Both the position numbers and the translations under genes were made by a program. From the NCBI RefSeq assembly GCF_000341145.1, contig NZ_ANBE01000028.1, forward strand, positions 73,187-130,314: a DNA stretch of 57,128 nt. The letters run 5' to 3'. Shown piece by piece: positions 43,801-57,128 of the stretch; the first letter of the stretch is position 1, and every line of letters starts with the position of its first letter. This DNA comes from Nocardiopsis xinjiangensis YIM 90004 (GTDB lineage Bacteria; Actinomycetota; Actinomycetes; Streptosporangiales; Streptosporangiaceae). The notes beneath the pieces were generated by a model. That model was not told the origin of the DNA. It saw only the letters and a program-made list of their open reading frames with translations, and did not search any database.

Positions 43801-46800
43801 GGGACTTGCTCCGAACGCTGACGATCTGGCCCGGCTTGACCTGGTACGACGGGATGTCGACCTTCTTGCCGTCCACGGTGATGTGGCCGTGGTTGACGAA
43901 CTGGCGCGCGGCGTAGACGGAAGCGGCCAGGCCGGCACGCAGAACGACGGTCGCCAGACGCATCTCCAGGTCGGCGAGCATCTCCTCACCGGTGCGGCCG
44001 GCACGCTTCTTGGCGTTGTCGTAGACGCGAGCGAGCTGCTTCTCGGTCAGGTCGTAGTACCAGCGCACCTTCTGCTTCTCGGCCTGACGGACGGCGTAGT
44101 CGCTGCTGTTGCGACGGACGCGGCGGCCGTGCTCGCCGGGCGGGTAGGGGCGCTTCTCGAAGTAGCTGACCGCCTTACGGGTCAGCGGGGTGCCGGCGCG
44201 CCGGGACAACCGCACCTTCGGTCCGGTGTAGCGCATGCGTAGTCCTTTCAGAATTCCATACGGGAGTCCCAGGTAAGGCTGGCCTAGATCTGGGAGATGC
44301 GCGGAGGCACCCGCCGACCGCACCATGCCGGAAGCGTGTGCGGTCGGGCTCCCCACCGTCGCGCGTGACCCTGCGCGAACGGCGTGGGCTCGGTCTGCCG
44401 GCACGCGTTTCAGCGCACCGGGGGCACGAGGGCTCCCCACAGGGTCGGCGGAGCCGAGTTCGTGCGGGCAGCAACCCGGCCCCGAAGGGCCGGGTCGTGC
44501 GGGTCACAGGTTTCCACTCTAGAGGGTCGCGGGCACCGCCCGGACCGCTCGGAGAGAGTTCCTCGTTACAGGTGGGGGCGGACCTCGTCGGCCGCTTCCT
44601 TGCCGTAGGAGGTCTCGATGCGCTCGAGGAGGCCCTTCGGGGTGAGCTCGTACTCCTGAGGGCCGTTGACCTCCAGGCAGTGCACGGCGGTCGCGTTGCC
44701 GACCTGGGCGGCGCGCTCCAGGGACAGGCCCCAGGAGTGGGCGGCCAGGAAACCGGCGCGGAAGGAGTCGCCCACACCGGTGGGGTCGACGACCTCTCCG
44801 ACGGAGGCGACGGGCACGTGGATGCTGGGCTCGCCCTTGACGTCGATGCGGGCGCCCTTGGACCCCAGGGTGGTCACGCGGGTGCCCACGCGCTCGAGGA
44901 TCTCGTCGTCGGACCAACCGGTCTTCTGCTCGGCCAGAGCCTTCTCGTACTCGTTGGTGAACAGGAGCCTGGCACCCTCGATGAGGCTGCGCACCTCCGG
45001 GCCCTCCATGCGGGCCAGCTGCTGGGAGGGGTCGGCGGCGAAGGCGATCGAGCGGGAGCGGCACTCCTCGCTGTGGCGGACCATGGCGGCCGGGTCGTCG
45101 GCGCCCACGAGCACCAGGTCGATGCCGCCCAGGCGGTCGTGGATCGGCTTGATCTCGATGTTGCGGGCGTCGGCCATGGCGCCGGCGTAGAAGGAAGCGA
45201 TCTGGTTCTGGTCCCGGTCCGTGGTGCACACGAAGCGGGCGGTGTGGCGCAGCTCGGAGATGTGTACGGCGGAGGTGTCGACGCCGTGCCGCTCCAGCCA
45301 GGCACGGTACTCCTCGAAGTCGGCTCCTGCCGCACCCACCAGCACGGGGTTCATACCGAAGTTCCCCAGGCCGAAGCTGATGTTGGCGGCCACACCGCCC
45401 CGGCGCACGTCGAGTTCGTCGATGAGGAACGACACGGACAACTGCTGGATCTTCTCGGGGATGATCTGCTCGGCGAACCGACCGTCGAAGGACATGAGGT
45501 GGTCGGTGGCGATGGATCCGGCAACCGCAATACGCACGAGGCGAAAGCTCCTAGTTCGGGGACGGGTCGATCGGGGGCGACCTGTGTACCGGGCGGGCAC
45601 ACCGGCCCTCCCGTCTGGACTGCATCAGGGTATCCACTGGCCTCTCGGCGCTGAGGAGGGGGGCCCATGACATGACGAAGGGGAGGACGGACACGCTGGT
45701 CCGCCCTCCCCTTCGGGGGTGCTGTGGGCCCGCCGCCCGGTGGCGACGGGGCCCACAGCTTAGTTGAAGGAGTCGCCGCAGGCGCAGGAGCCGGTGGCGT
45801 TGGGGTTGTCGATGGTGAACCCCTGCTTCTCGATGGAGTCCACGAAGTCGATCGTGGCACCGATCAGGTACGGGGAGCTCATCCGGTCGGTGACCACCTC
45901 GACGCCGCCGAAGTCGGCGACGACGTCGCCGTCGAGCTCGCGCTCGTCGAAGTAGAGCTGGTAGCGCAGCCCCGAGCAACCACCGGGCTGAACGGCGACG
46001 CGCAGGCGAAGGTCGTCGCGGCCTTCCTGCTCGAGCAGCGCCTTGACCTTGCCGGCCGCCTCATCGGTGAGGATGATGCCCTCGGTGGTCTCGCTCTGAA
46101 CCGTCATCTGTAAAGCTCCTCATAACAAAGGGTGCGGCCGCCTGGCTGCCCCGATCGCGACGGGGTCCACCGGTCTCAGCCGGTCCTGTCCTGTGCAACG
46201 GAGTCAACGTCCGGGACCTGCCCGGCATTCCGCCGTACGACCGCCGCGTCGTTCCCGTCCGCCGCTGTACGGGCCGGCCGCAGCAAGCCGCGGGCGGGAA
46301 CAATGTGCTCGTGGATCTCAGGGTAATCTTCCCCGGCCCCCGATGCCATATTCCGGACTTCCTCCTGTGGACGGCCGCGGAGGGCACCCTCCTGTGGGCC
46401 GGGCCGTTCAGAGCCCGGGGGCACCGTAGACCGGGAACCAGCGCGAGCGGTCCTTCTCCAGGGGAAGATCGTTGCCGATGGCCGCCTCCGCCTGGAGTTC
46501 CAGTGCGTTGTCGCGCCGCTGCCCTCCGGTCGGCGCGAACGGGTAGAAGGTACCGCGCTTGTACAGGTAGACCAGACCGAGCGAGCGTCCCCGGGTGTCG
46601 TTGAAACCCACCAGGGAGCACAGCAGGGACGGCCCGTAGCCGTTGGCCTCGAGCGTGGAGTTGACCGCGTGCAGATCGGTGACCAGCCCGCTGATGTCGG
46701 GGTCGGGGCCGTCTCCCTCGGGTGCGTGGGCGGTACGTACGACGATCCAGGTGTAGCCGTAGTCGTCGGTGACCTGGCGTACCGGCGGCCCCTCCCCCGC

Positions 46801-49800
46801 GTCGAGCAGGGCGGTGACATCGCTCTCCACGCTCTGGAAGTCGGCACCCTCGGCCGCGCGGAAGGCCACGGAACCTGTGCCGGTCGGGGTGAAACCCGCG
46901 GACGCGCGCAGTGTGATGGCCGCCGTGGGCAGACCGAACAAGGCATCCAGATCGGGTTTGGCAGGCTTGGACTGCCCGAGCAGGGCACGCCAGAAACTCA
47001 TGGTCGACTCCGGTTCCGGGTGTCGGGGGCGGATCAGTGTCCCTGGCCGAGCTGCCGCGAGATCTCGGCGAGGCGGCCCACCCGCTGCTGGACCGGCGGG
47101 TGGGTGGCGATGAGCCGACTGAAGCTGAAGCCCTTCTCGGACAACGCCGGGGCGAAGAAGAAGGCGTTGAACGGCTCGGCCTGACGCAGGTCGCGCGTGG
47201 GGATGCGTGCCATGTCCCCGGTGATCTTGCTCAGTGCGCTGCTGAGCATGGACGGGCGCCCGGTGAGGTAGGCCGCGGCGCGGTCGGCGGCGAGCTCGCG
47301 GTAGCGCGACAGGGCCCGGGTGAGCAGGAAGCTCAACGCCCAGGCGACCGCGCTGACCAGGACCACGAGCAGGGCCACGACTGCGGGTGCGGGGCCGTTG
47401 TTGTTGCCGCGCCCGCCGACCGCACCGCTGAACATGGCGAAACGCAGGCCGGCCTGGGTGAGGAAACCCGCGACGATGCCGAGGAACCCGGCGATGGTCA
47501 TGACCATGACGTCGCGGTGCGCGATGTGGGACAGCTCGTGGGCGACGACGGCTTCCAGCTCGGGGCCCTCCAGGCGCCGGATGAGCCCGGTGGTCACACA
47601 GATCACCGCGCTCTTCTCGCTGTGGCCGGTCGCGAAGGCGTTGGGCACGTCGGTGTCGGCGATACCGACCCGGGGCTTGGACATGTCGGCCATGGCGCAC
47701 AGCCGGTCGACGACGGCGTGCAGCTCGGGCGCCTGCTGGGGCGAGACCTCCTTGGCGCCCATGGCGAACATGGCGATCTTGTCGGAGGAGAAGTAGGAGA
47801 AGGCCGCGAAGGCGGCCACGAGGACGAGTACCAGCCAGATATTGAGTCCGGCGGCGACCAGCCCGACGACGAACAGCACGTAGACGAGGAACAAGAGCAC
47901 CATCGTCAGGACCATCCGGGTCGTGAGACCGCGGTCCGGCCTGAACTTGGAACCCGCCATGTGTGGTCTCCTCCCCGCGACGGTTCGTCGGAAGTGTAGT
48001 TCTCGGAGGTGAGATGCGGGTTAAAGCACTCGTCCGCGTGTCCTGGAGTGATCGGTCCCACAACGCAGCGGCCGCCGGGACACTGTGGTCGCGGCGGCCG
48101 GCGGCGCATGCGTGGGACCGGGTCCGTACGGACGGCCTGGACGGGGGCCGACGGGCGGTTCACCCCGTGGTCGGTCAGCCGGGGATGAGCCCGTCGTCCT
48201 GGAGCATGTCCCGGACCTCCTCCATGCTCGCGTCGGAGGGCGGGAGGATGTACTCGGAGGGTTTCAGAGCGTCGGGGTCGAGGGACTCGCCGTCCTGGCG
48301 GACCCGTTCGAGGAGGTCGTGCAGGGCCTTGCGGAAGGTCGCCTCGTCGCCGGACGCGATCGCCCGCTCCAAAGCGTCGTCGTAGGAGTTGAGCAGATCG
48401 AGGTCGGCGTCGGTCAGGTCGAGCTGTCCCTCACCCATGATGCGGACGATCACGAGCCCTCCTTCTGGCCGTTGCCACCCTCGATCTGCGGGGCGGAGCC
48501 GCCGTCGCCCTGGCCGAGTTCGGCCTTCATCCGCTCCAGTTCCGAGTCCACACCGGTGGTGCTGGCCATGCGGTCCAGCTCGGACTGGATGTCGTCCTTG
48601 GAAGAACCGGTGACGTCGTCGAGGGCACCGGATGCGAGCAGCTCGTCGACTGCCCCGGCTCGGGCCTGCATGTCGCTGGTCTTGTCCTCGGCACGCTGTA
48701 CCGCCATGCCCACGTCGCCCATCTCCTCGGAGATACCGGAGACGGCCTCGCTGATCTGCGTCTGGGCCTGGGCGGCGGTGTAGTTGGCCTTGATGGTCTC
48801 CTTGCGGGTGCGGAAGGAGTCCACCTTGGCCTGCAGGCGCTGAGCGGCCGTGGTGAGCTTCTGCTCCTCCTGCTGGAGGTTGGCGTGCTGCTCGCGCAGG
48901 CCCTCGACCTGGCTGGTGAGCCCGGAGCGGCGGGTCAGGGCCTCGCGAGCGAGGTCCTCCCGTCCCTGTTCGAGGGCGGTGCGGCCCTGGCTCTCCAGTT
49001 TCCCGGACTGCTGCTCGAGCTGCTGGATCTGGAGCTCGACCCGCTTGCGGGAGGTCGCGACGTCGGCCACCCCACGGCGAACCTTCTGCAAGAGTTCGAG
49101 CTGCTTCTGGTATGAGTAGTCGAGTGTTTCCCTGGGGTCCTCGACCGAGTCCATGGCCCTGTTGGCCTTGGACTTGAAGATCATCGAAAGTCGCTGAAAC
49201 ACGCTCATCGGCGTGGCCGTCCCCTTCTCGGTCCGTACATCGGCTGTTCCCAGCGGGCGCTCTGCCCAACCCTACGCGGTCTGGCCCGCGGTCGCCATAA
49301 AGCGGTGACCGGCTACCCTGAAGGTGTGTTCCGACGTCGCTCCGCTTCCGCAGACACGGATTCGGCTGTTGCCGAGTCCGCCAGCCCTGAGGCCACTGAG
49401 GCCACCCAACCTAAGGGATATACCCCCAAGAAGGGTGTCCCCACCCCAAAGCGCAAGGAATCCCAACAGGACCTGCGCCGACCGCTGAACGCCCCGCAAA
49501 CGCGTAAGGAGGCGTACCGGGCCTACCGGGATCGTCTCGAACGTGAACGAGGGCGCGACGCCCGGCGTTCCGGCGCTCCCAAGGGGCAGGAGAGGTACTA
49601 CAGACGACAGGACTACGGTGACGCGCGGGCCTTCGCCCGAAACTACGTCGACTCCCGGCGCAGCGTCAGCGAGTTCTTCCTACCGTTCTCGATCGTGATC
49701 ATCGCGTTGTTGTTCATCAACAACCCGCTCTTCCAGATCGGTGTGGCCTACATCCTCTGGCCGCTGATGATGGTGTCGATCATCTTCGAGGCCATCATGA

Positions 49801-52800
49801 CCGGCCGCGCGATCAAGCGCCGCGCGTCCGAGTACTTCCCCGAGGACCCCACCCTGAAGGGCATCGGCTGGTACGTGGCCATGCGCCAGCTCCAGTTCCG
49901 ACGCCTGCGTCTGCCCAAGCCCGAGGTCAAGGTCGGCGACGACCCGACCCCGCGCCACGCAGCACGCTGAACGACCACTCGTCCCAGTAAGTCCGCAGTA
50001 CACGTGAGACGGGGCCGGTGCACGCACCGGCCCCTCACTCATGCCGGGGCCGGTCGGAGGGGTGTCCGGCCGGTTCACCACGGCGGCTGCGGCGCTAGGG
50101 TGCCGTCATGGAATTTCGGCATCTGGGCAACAGCGGTCTCATGGTCAGCGAGATCGCGTACGGAAACTGGATCACCCACGGCTCGCAGGTCGAGGAGGAG
50201 ACCGCCAAGAAGTGCGTGCGGGCGGCCCTCGACGCCGGCATCACCACCTTCGACACCGCGGACGTCTACGCGGGCGGGCGCGCCGAGGAGGTCCTGGGCC
50301 GGGCCCTGAAGGGCGAGCGCCGCGACGGACTGGAGATCTTCTCCAAGGTCTTCAACCCCATGGGGCAGGGCAAGAACGACAGGGGACTCTCGCGCAAACA
50401 CATCGTGCGCGGTGCGGAGGACTCCCTGCGGCGTATCGGTACGGACTACCTGGACCTCTTCCAGGCCCATCGCTTCGACCACACCACCCCGCTCGAGGAG
50501 ACGATGCGGGCCTTCGACGACCTGGTCCGCCAAGGCAAGGTCCTCTACATCGGTGTCTCGGAGTGGCGGGCCGAGGAGATCGAACGTGCGCTGAAGATCG
50601 CCGACGAGATGGGCTTCGACCGGCTCGTGTCCAACCAGCCGCAGTACAACATGATCTGGCGGGTCATCGAGAGCGAGGTCGTGCCCGTCAGTGAACGCGA
50701 GGGCCTGGGACAGCTCGTGTGGTCGCCGCTGGCCGGCGGTGTGCTGACCGGCAAGTACGGGCCGGGTGAGAAGCCGCCGAGCGGATCGCGCGCCGCCGAC
50801 CCCAAGTCCGAGAAGTTCCTGGCGGACAAGGTCTCCGACCAGGCACTGCTGGAACGGGTCCAGGGTCTGGAGCCGCTGGCCGCCGAAGCAGGGCTGAGCA
50901 TGTCCCAGCTCGCGCTGGCCTGGGTGCTGCAGAACCGCAACGTCTCCACCGCGATCATCGGCGCCTCCCGGCCCGAGCAGGTGGAGAAGAACGTGCAGGC
51001 GGCGGGGGTCGAGCTCGATGCCGGGCTCATGGCCCGCATCGACGAGGTGCTCGGCGACAGCGTCCTGCGCGACCCCTCCCTGACCAAGAGCCCGGACAAC
51101 GTCCGCGGCTGAGGTCCGGTGGCCACATGCGGCCCCGGTGCCCGTCGGCGCCGGGGCCCTCGTGCGCCCGGATGCTCAGGGAAAGGTGCGTGCCCGGGCA
51201 GGAGCGCCGCGCCGGGGCGGACGCGGCGCCCGGAAAGCTACTCGGCCGGCTCCAGCGACATCGCGTAGACCTTGCGGTCCTCCTCCATGAGGGCGACGCG
51301 CCCCACACCGCCGTCGGTGAGCTCCTGCCAGTTCTCCCCGAGCCAGCTCTCGGCGTCTCCGCGGGAGGTGAACGACTCCGAGGGCAGGCCCTGCTCCAAC
51401 TCGTCGCCGTCGGGCCCGAAGTAGCGCCAGGTCCACGCCATGTTGACCACCCTTCGTCGGGGACACCACGGCCTCGGTCGCCGTGATCCGTGCCGAGCTT
51501 AACCAAAGAGGGCATCGCGATGGGGTTAACTTCGTCAGGTGCGTATCCGATTTCCGGGGACAGCGGGACATGCGGGCTGGCCGGCTCCGCAATGCACCTG
51601 CTCCTCCTGCAACAAAGCCCAGGCCGACCGCCGTCTGCCCTTGCGCGTGACCGTGGACGAGCGCTTCCGTGTCCGCGAGGGCGGCGCGGTGGGTCCGGTG
51701 CCGCCGAACTACACGGTCACCTCCACCCCCGACGGGACCCTCGTCCAGGGCCCGATCGGCGGCAGGCTGCTGTTGGCCCGTTCCACTCCGGGACCGTTGC
51801 CCGGAAACCCGCCGGCCGACGCCGGACCCGGCACCTCCAGCTACGCTTCCGCACCGCCCCAGCAGGTCGACATGGTCATCGTGGACGCCGCTCAACGGCC
51901 CGAGACCATCGGAGAGCTGCGCCGCTCGGGCGTGATCGGCGTGACCACCGCCGTGGTCGCGGTCGGCGGCGACCACCGGGTCCGTTCACCCGAGGAGTTC
52001 GCCCGCCGGGCCCGGTTGTGGGGCGCCCTGGCGCCCAGTGACGGCAGTGACATGCCTTGCCCTCCCTCGGTGTGGCCGGAGTCGCGCCCGAAAGGCCCGC
52101 ACCGCACGCTCGTGACCGGCGGGTCCCGGTCGGGCAAGTCCACCGAGGCGGAGGTGCGCCTGCTCGCCGAGCCCCGGGTCGTCTACGCCGCGACGGGTCC
52201 GGTCCCTGACGAGGCGCAGGACCCCGAGTGGGCCGCTCGCGTGCGCCTGCACGAGGAACGGCGGCCGTGGTGGTGGCACACCGAGGAGACCTCCGATCTG
52301 GCGACGCTGCTCCTGCACACGCGCGGCGCGCTCCTGATCGACTGCCTGGGCACCTGGCTGACCGGAGCGTTGGACCGCCACGGTCTGTGGGCCGAGCAGG
52401 CCCCCGAGGGCGCCGAGGAAGCGTTGGAGTCGGAGATCCGCGGCCTGTTGGAGGCTTGGCGCAACACCGGGGCCTATGTGGTGGCGGTGACCAACGAGGT
52501 CGGTTCGGGCGTGGTCCCCGCGACCCGGGCCGGCCGCCTCTTCCGCGATCACCTGGGACGGCTCAACCAGTGGGTGGGCGCCGAGTCCGAGGAGGTCGTG
52601 CTGGCCACCGCCGGGCGTGTGGTGGAGCTCCCGTGACCCCGGCTGTGGGACCCCTCGCCGACGTGGTCGACGGCGCGCGTATGGCGACGGGCACGTTCAC
52701 GGCCGTACCGGTACGGGCCGGACGTCTGGACCGGGCCGTGGCCGGGTGGGCCATGGCGTGGGCGCCGTGGTTGGGCGCGTTCCTGGGCCTGGCCTGCGGC

Positions 52801-55800
52801 CTCCTCGCGGTAGCCGGCTCCTGGCTGGGGCTGGCGCCGACCCTGGCGGCCCTGCTGGGTGTGGGGCTGGGTGCGTTGGCCACACGAGCGCTGCACCTGG
52901 ACGGGCTGGCCGACGTGGCCGACGGTCTGGGCAGTGCGCTCCGGCCCGAGGGGGCCCTGGAGGTGATGCGCCGTTCCGACATCGGCCCGTTCGGGGTCGT
53001 GGCGCTCATCGTGACTCTGGGCGCCCAGACCTTGGCACTGGGACAGCTGGTGGCGCTCTCCCCCGCGGCGGCGCTGTCGGGGGCCGTGCTGGCCGGGACG
53101 GTGGGCCGGGCGGCCACGACCTGTGCGTGCATGCCCATGGTCCCTTCCGCGCACAAGGAGGGTCTGGGGGCTTTCGTCGCGGGCAGTGTGCGTGCCCGTG
53201 GTCTGGCTCTGGCCTCTGCTGCGCTCCTTCTGGCCTGGATGTCGGGTTGGTTCCTGTCCTGGCCGTGGATCCTGGGCGGTGTGCTTGCGACGGTGGCGGG
53301 TCTGGCGGTCGCCGGGGTCCTGCTACGGCACTGTGTACGTCGCCTGGGCGGGATCACCGGAGACGTCCTGGGATCGTTGACGGAGTCGTCCGGTACGGCT
53401 GTGCTCGTGGTGCTGGCGGCGTCCGCCTCGTGGGTGTGAACCCTGCGGGCGGTGCCCACCAGGCCTTTCCCGGCACGGCTCCTGTTCCCGGAGAAGCCGT
53501 GTCGGCATGATCACATTTTTTCACACGGAGTTTCATCACTCCCCTACCGGGGCACAGCCCTTCGGCCCGGGCCGAACCTCCAGAGGAGCCCCCACCGGCG
53601 GTGAGAGGGGCCCTCACCGCCCGCAGGCGCCGGAGCCACCAGGGGGGAAGGCCCGACCCGTGCAGCACCCCCGAGCTCCGTGTCAGCGCCGCGAAGAGCA
53701 CGGGGCGCCGGGTCGCCGCCGGGCACACCGGGCGACTAGCATCGTTGGCGTGAGCACGACGTTGTCAGTAATTACGGAGTCCCCCAGCACGCTCGACACC
53801 GACGCCATCGTCGTCGGTTACCACTCCGGAGGCGATGCCCCGGAGCCCGCGTCGGGCGCTCATGACGTCGATGCCGCCTTCACCGGCGGCCTCGCCCCTA
53901 CCCTGTCGCTCCTGGGAGCGGGCGGCGCGCCTGAGGAGGTGCACACCATTGCTTCCCTCGGAGCCGTCCCGGCCCCGGTCGTCGTCGCGGTCGGTCTCGG
54001 CCCGGCGCCCACCGACGGCCCGGTCGGCTCCGACGTCCTGTCCCGCTCCGCCGGCGCCGCTCTGCGCGCCCTGGCCGCCCGCCCCGAGGGCGCCGGCCGT
54101 GTCGCGCTGGCCCTGCCCGCACAGAGCGCGGAACAGGCCGGTGCCGTCGCCCTGGGCGCCCAACTCGGCCTGTACACCTTCGACCGTTACCGCACCAGCG
54201 ACCAGGCCCGGCGGAAGGCGGACGAGGCAGCGTCCGCGACGCTGACCCTCGTCTCCTCCGCTTCCGGTGCCGAGGCCGCCGCCGAGCGCGCCGCGGTGCT
54301 GGCCGAGGGTGTCAACTACAGCCGCGATCTGGTCAACACCGCCCCGGCCGACCTGGTCCCCGAGGACTTCGCCTCGGCTGCGCAGGCCCTCGCCCAGGAA
54401 ACGAACCTCGAGATCGAGGTTCTGGACGAGCAGGAGCTCACCGAGGGCGGCTACGGCGGCCTGACCGGTGTGGGCCAGGGCTCGGTCAACCCGCCGCGCC
54501 TGATCCGTCTGGAGCACAGTCATCCCGAGGCCACGAAGACCATCGCCTTCGTCGGCAAGGGCATCACCTTCGACTCCGGCGGCCTGTCCCTGAAGCCCGC
54601 GGGTTCGATGGACTGGATGAAGTCCGACATGGCCGGCGCGGCCTCCGTGCTCGCCGCCATGCGCGCCATCGCCACCCTGGGCCTGAAGGTCAACGCGGTC
54701 GGCTACCTCGCCGTTGCCGAGAACATGCCCAGCGGTACCGCCCAGCGCCCCTCCGACGTGCTGACCATGTACGGCGGCAAGACCGTCGAGGTGCTCAACA
54801 CCGACGCCGAGGGCCGCCTGGTCATGGCCGACGCACTGGTGCGTGCCCAGGAGGACGGCCCGGACCTGGTCGTGGACATCGCCACGCTGACCGGCGCCCA
54901 GCTCGTCGCTCTCGGCACCCGCGTCTTCGCGGTCATGGGCAACGACGACGAGGCGCGCGACGGCATCGTCGAGGCCGCTGGTGCAGAGGGTGAAGCCTCC
55001 TGGGCCATGCCTCTGCCCGGTGAGCTGCGTGCCGGCCTGGACTCGTCGGTCGCCGACATCGCCAATGTCGCCGGCGAGCGCTGGGGCGGCATGCTCTCGG
55101 CCGGTGTCTTCCTCAAGGAGTTCATCGACGAGGGGGTCTCCTGGGCCCACCTCGACATCGCCGGTCCGTCGTTCAACCACGGCGGACCACACGGGTACAC
55201 CCCCAAGGGCGGTACGGGCACGGGGACTCGCACCCTGGTCCGCATCGCCGAGGAGTACGCCCGCAAGTGACCGCGTGCGGGAGGTGCCTCTGAGCCGGGA
55301 CGCCTCCCACCCGCGGCGACCGTGCCGCCGCACCGCCCTCCGGTGGGCGGCTCGGTCCTACCACCACCTGAATCACCAGCCACCACAACAAGGAGTTCGT
55401 TCCCGTGAGTGAGAGCGGCGGCACCTTCGACCTCGTCGTCCTTGGCGGCGGCAGCGGCGGCTACGCGGCGGCGCTTCGCGCCGCAGAGCTCGACATGAGC
55501 GTCGTCCTGATCGAAAAAGACAAGCTCGGCGGCACTTGCCTGCACCGTGGTTGCATCCCCACCAAGGCCCTCCTGCACTCGGCCGAGGTCGCCGACTCCG
55601 CGAAGGACAGCGAGAACTTCGGCGTCAAGGCCACCTTCGAGGGCATCGACATGGGGGCCGTGAACAAGTACAAGGACAAGGTCGTCGACGGCCTGTACAA
55701 GGGCCTGTCCGGGCTGATCAAGGCCCGTAAGATCACCGTCGTCGAGGGTGAGGGCAAGCTCACCGGCAAGGACGAGGTGACCGTCGACGGCAAGGTCTAC

Positions 55801-57128
55801 AAGGGCAAGAACGTCCTGCTGGGTACCGGTTCCAAGCCCAAGACCCTGGGTCTGGAGATCGACGGCGAGAAGGTCATGACCAGTGACCAGGCCCTGACGA
55901 TGGACCGTGTCCCCGAGTCCGCCATCGTCCTGGGCGGCGGTGTCATCGGTGTGGAGTTCGCCAGCGTGTGGCGGTCCTACGGCACCGAGGTCACCGTCGT
56001 CGAGGCGCTCAAGAGCCTCGTTCCCGTCGAGGAGGAGTCCAGCTCCAAGATCCTGGAGCGGGCCTTCCGCAAGCGCAAGATCAAGTCGGAGCTGGGCAAG
56101 CCGTTCGAGTCGGTCAAGACCACCGACTCCGGTGTGGCCGTCACCCTCGAGGGCGGCAAGACCCTGGAGGCCGAGGTCCTCCTGGTCGCCATCGGCCGCG
56201 CCCCGGTCTCCGAGGGCCTGGGCTACGAGGAGCAGGGCATCACGCTCGACCGCGGTTTCGTCCAGGTCGACGAGAACCTGCACACGGGTGTCGGCAACGT
56301 GTACGCGGTCGGGGACCTGATCCCCACCCTGCAGCTGGCCCACGTCGGTTTCGCCGAGGGCATCTTCGTCGCCGAGCACATCGCCGGCCAGAACCCGCCG
56401 GCCATCGACTACGACGGTGTTCCCCGCGTCACGTACTGTGAGCCCGAGGTCGCGTCCGTGGGCCTGACCTCGAAGGTGGCCGAGGAACGCGGCCACGAGA
56501 TCGTGGAGATGAACTACAACCTGGCGGGCAACGGCAAGAGCCAGATCCTGCAGACGCAGGGTGCGGTGAAGGTCATCGCCGAGAAGGACGGCCCGGTGCT
56601 GGGCGTGCACATGGTCGGCTCCCGCATGGGCGAGCTGGTCGCCGAGGGGCAGCTCATCTACAACTGGGAGGCGCTGCCTTCCGAGGTCGCGCAGCTGATC
56701 CACCCGCACCCGAGCCAGTCGGAGGCGTTGGGCGAGGCCCACCTCGCTCTCGCGGGCAAACCGCTGCACGTCCACGACTGACCGCACCACCGGGGGGCGG
56801 GTCCCGAGCGGGCCCGCCCCCGCCACATCCGCGCTGCCCATTCGAGTCGTTGGGCAGAGACCGCGTCCAGATCCAACGAGGAACCCATGCCGACTTCCGT
56901 TTCCATGCCCGGCCTCGGTGAGAGCGTCACCGAGGGAACCGTCACCCAGTGGCTGAAGAACGTGGGCGACACCGTCGAGGTGGACGAGCCGCTCCTCGAG
57001 GTCTCCACCGACAAGGTGGACACCGAGATCCCGTCCCCGGTCGCCGGCGTCCTCAGCAAGATCCTCGTCGACGAGGACGAGACCGTCGACATCGGTGCCG
57101 AGATCGCCGTCATCGGCGGCGAGGGCGA

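Overview
The window is 57 kb of very GC-rich DNA with actinobacterial gene content: a menaquinol bcc-aa3 respiratory chain (ctaE-qcrCAB and ctaC-ctaD-ctaF), a PASTA Ser/Thr kinase with a separate Rv2175c-like DNA-binding protein, a PimB'-type mannosyltransferase, an AdoK-type adenosine kinase, PspA with PspAA/PspAB, DUF3043 and DUF5304 proteins, and many promoters whose -10 box lies 6-7 bases before a GTG or ATG. The backbone order (kinase region, DAHP synthase, PlsC, acyl-CoA ligase, trpD, ctaE-qcrCAB, NlpC/P60, pimB', ctaF/ctaC, adoK, erpA, pepA, lpd, sucB) resembles, from memory, the Rv2175c-Rv2215 stretch of Mycobacterium tuberculosis and the glkA-qcr-cta-lpd stretch of Streptomyces. A Nocardiopsis-like member of the Streptosporangiales is my best guess, but the genus cannot be proved from sequence alone. 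It is ordinary chromosome: no insertion sequence, prophage, CRISPR array, tRNA or rRNA was seen.

Layout. 1-1027 has no convincing gene. 1028-5425: an NmrA-like oxidoreductase, thiE, the Rv2175c-like regulator, then a TPP riboswitch and thiO-thiS-thiG. 5802-11252: PASTA kinase, MacR-type response regulator, a phosphofructokinase with pyrophosphate-type residues under a DasR-like operator, and thiI. 11284-13410: a decayed or uncertain stretch, then DAHP synthase preceded by a Phe/Trp/Tyr-rich leader peptide and an attenuator hairpin. 13531-22123: sulfite-oxidase-like protein, MacS-type kinase, a DUF2007-like membrane protein, an alpha/beta hydrolase, PlsC, glucokinase (with an apparent frameshift), DUF5304 protein, long-chain acyl-CoA ligase. 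22416-29420: qcrB, qcrA, qcrC, ctaE, a receiver-like protein, trpD, a single-domain Lrp protein.

29473-39558: rhomboid protease, DEDDh/GIY-YIG nuclease, a small CXXC-type protein, NYN ribonuclease-like protein, two paralogous secreted NlpC/P60 hydrolases flanking a TetR-DUF418 unit, and a PimB'-like glycosyltransferase. 39761-46107: ctaF, ctaD, ctaC, a TusA-like protein, ribosomal protein S4, adenosine kinase, erpA. 46408-49208: pspAB, htpX, pspAA, pspA (envelope stress). 49326-57128: DUF3043 protein, aldo/keto reductase, a small conserved protein, cobU-cobS, pepA, lpd and the start of sucB, which is cut by the window end.

Functionally the region joins energy metabolism (respiratory complexes III and IV, glycolysis, 2-oxoacid dehydrogenase E3/E2), cofactor supply (thiamine, cobalamin, Fe-S insertion), aromatic amino-acid entry (aroF, trpD) and cell-envelope care. 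The observations most worth testing are the aromatic attenuator of aroF, the DasR-box-like palindrome on the phosphofructokinase promoter, the dense set of leaderless promoters, the non-canonical CTG start inferred for macS, and the homopolymer frameshift in glk.
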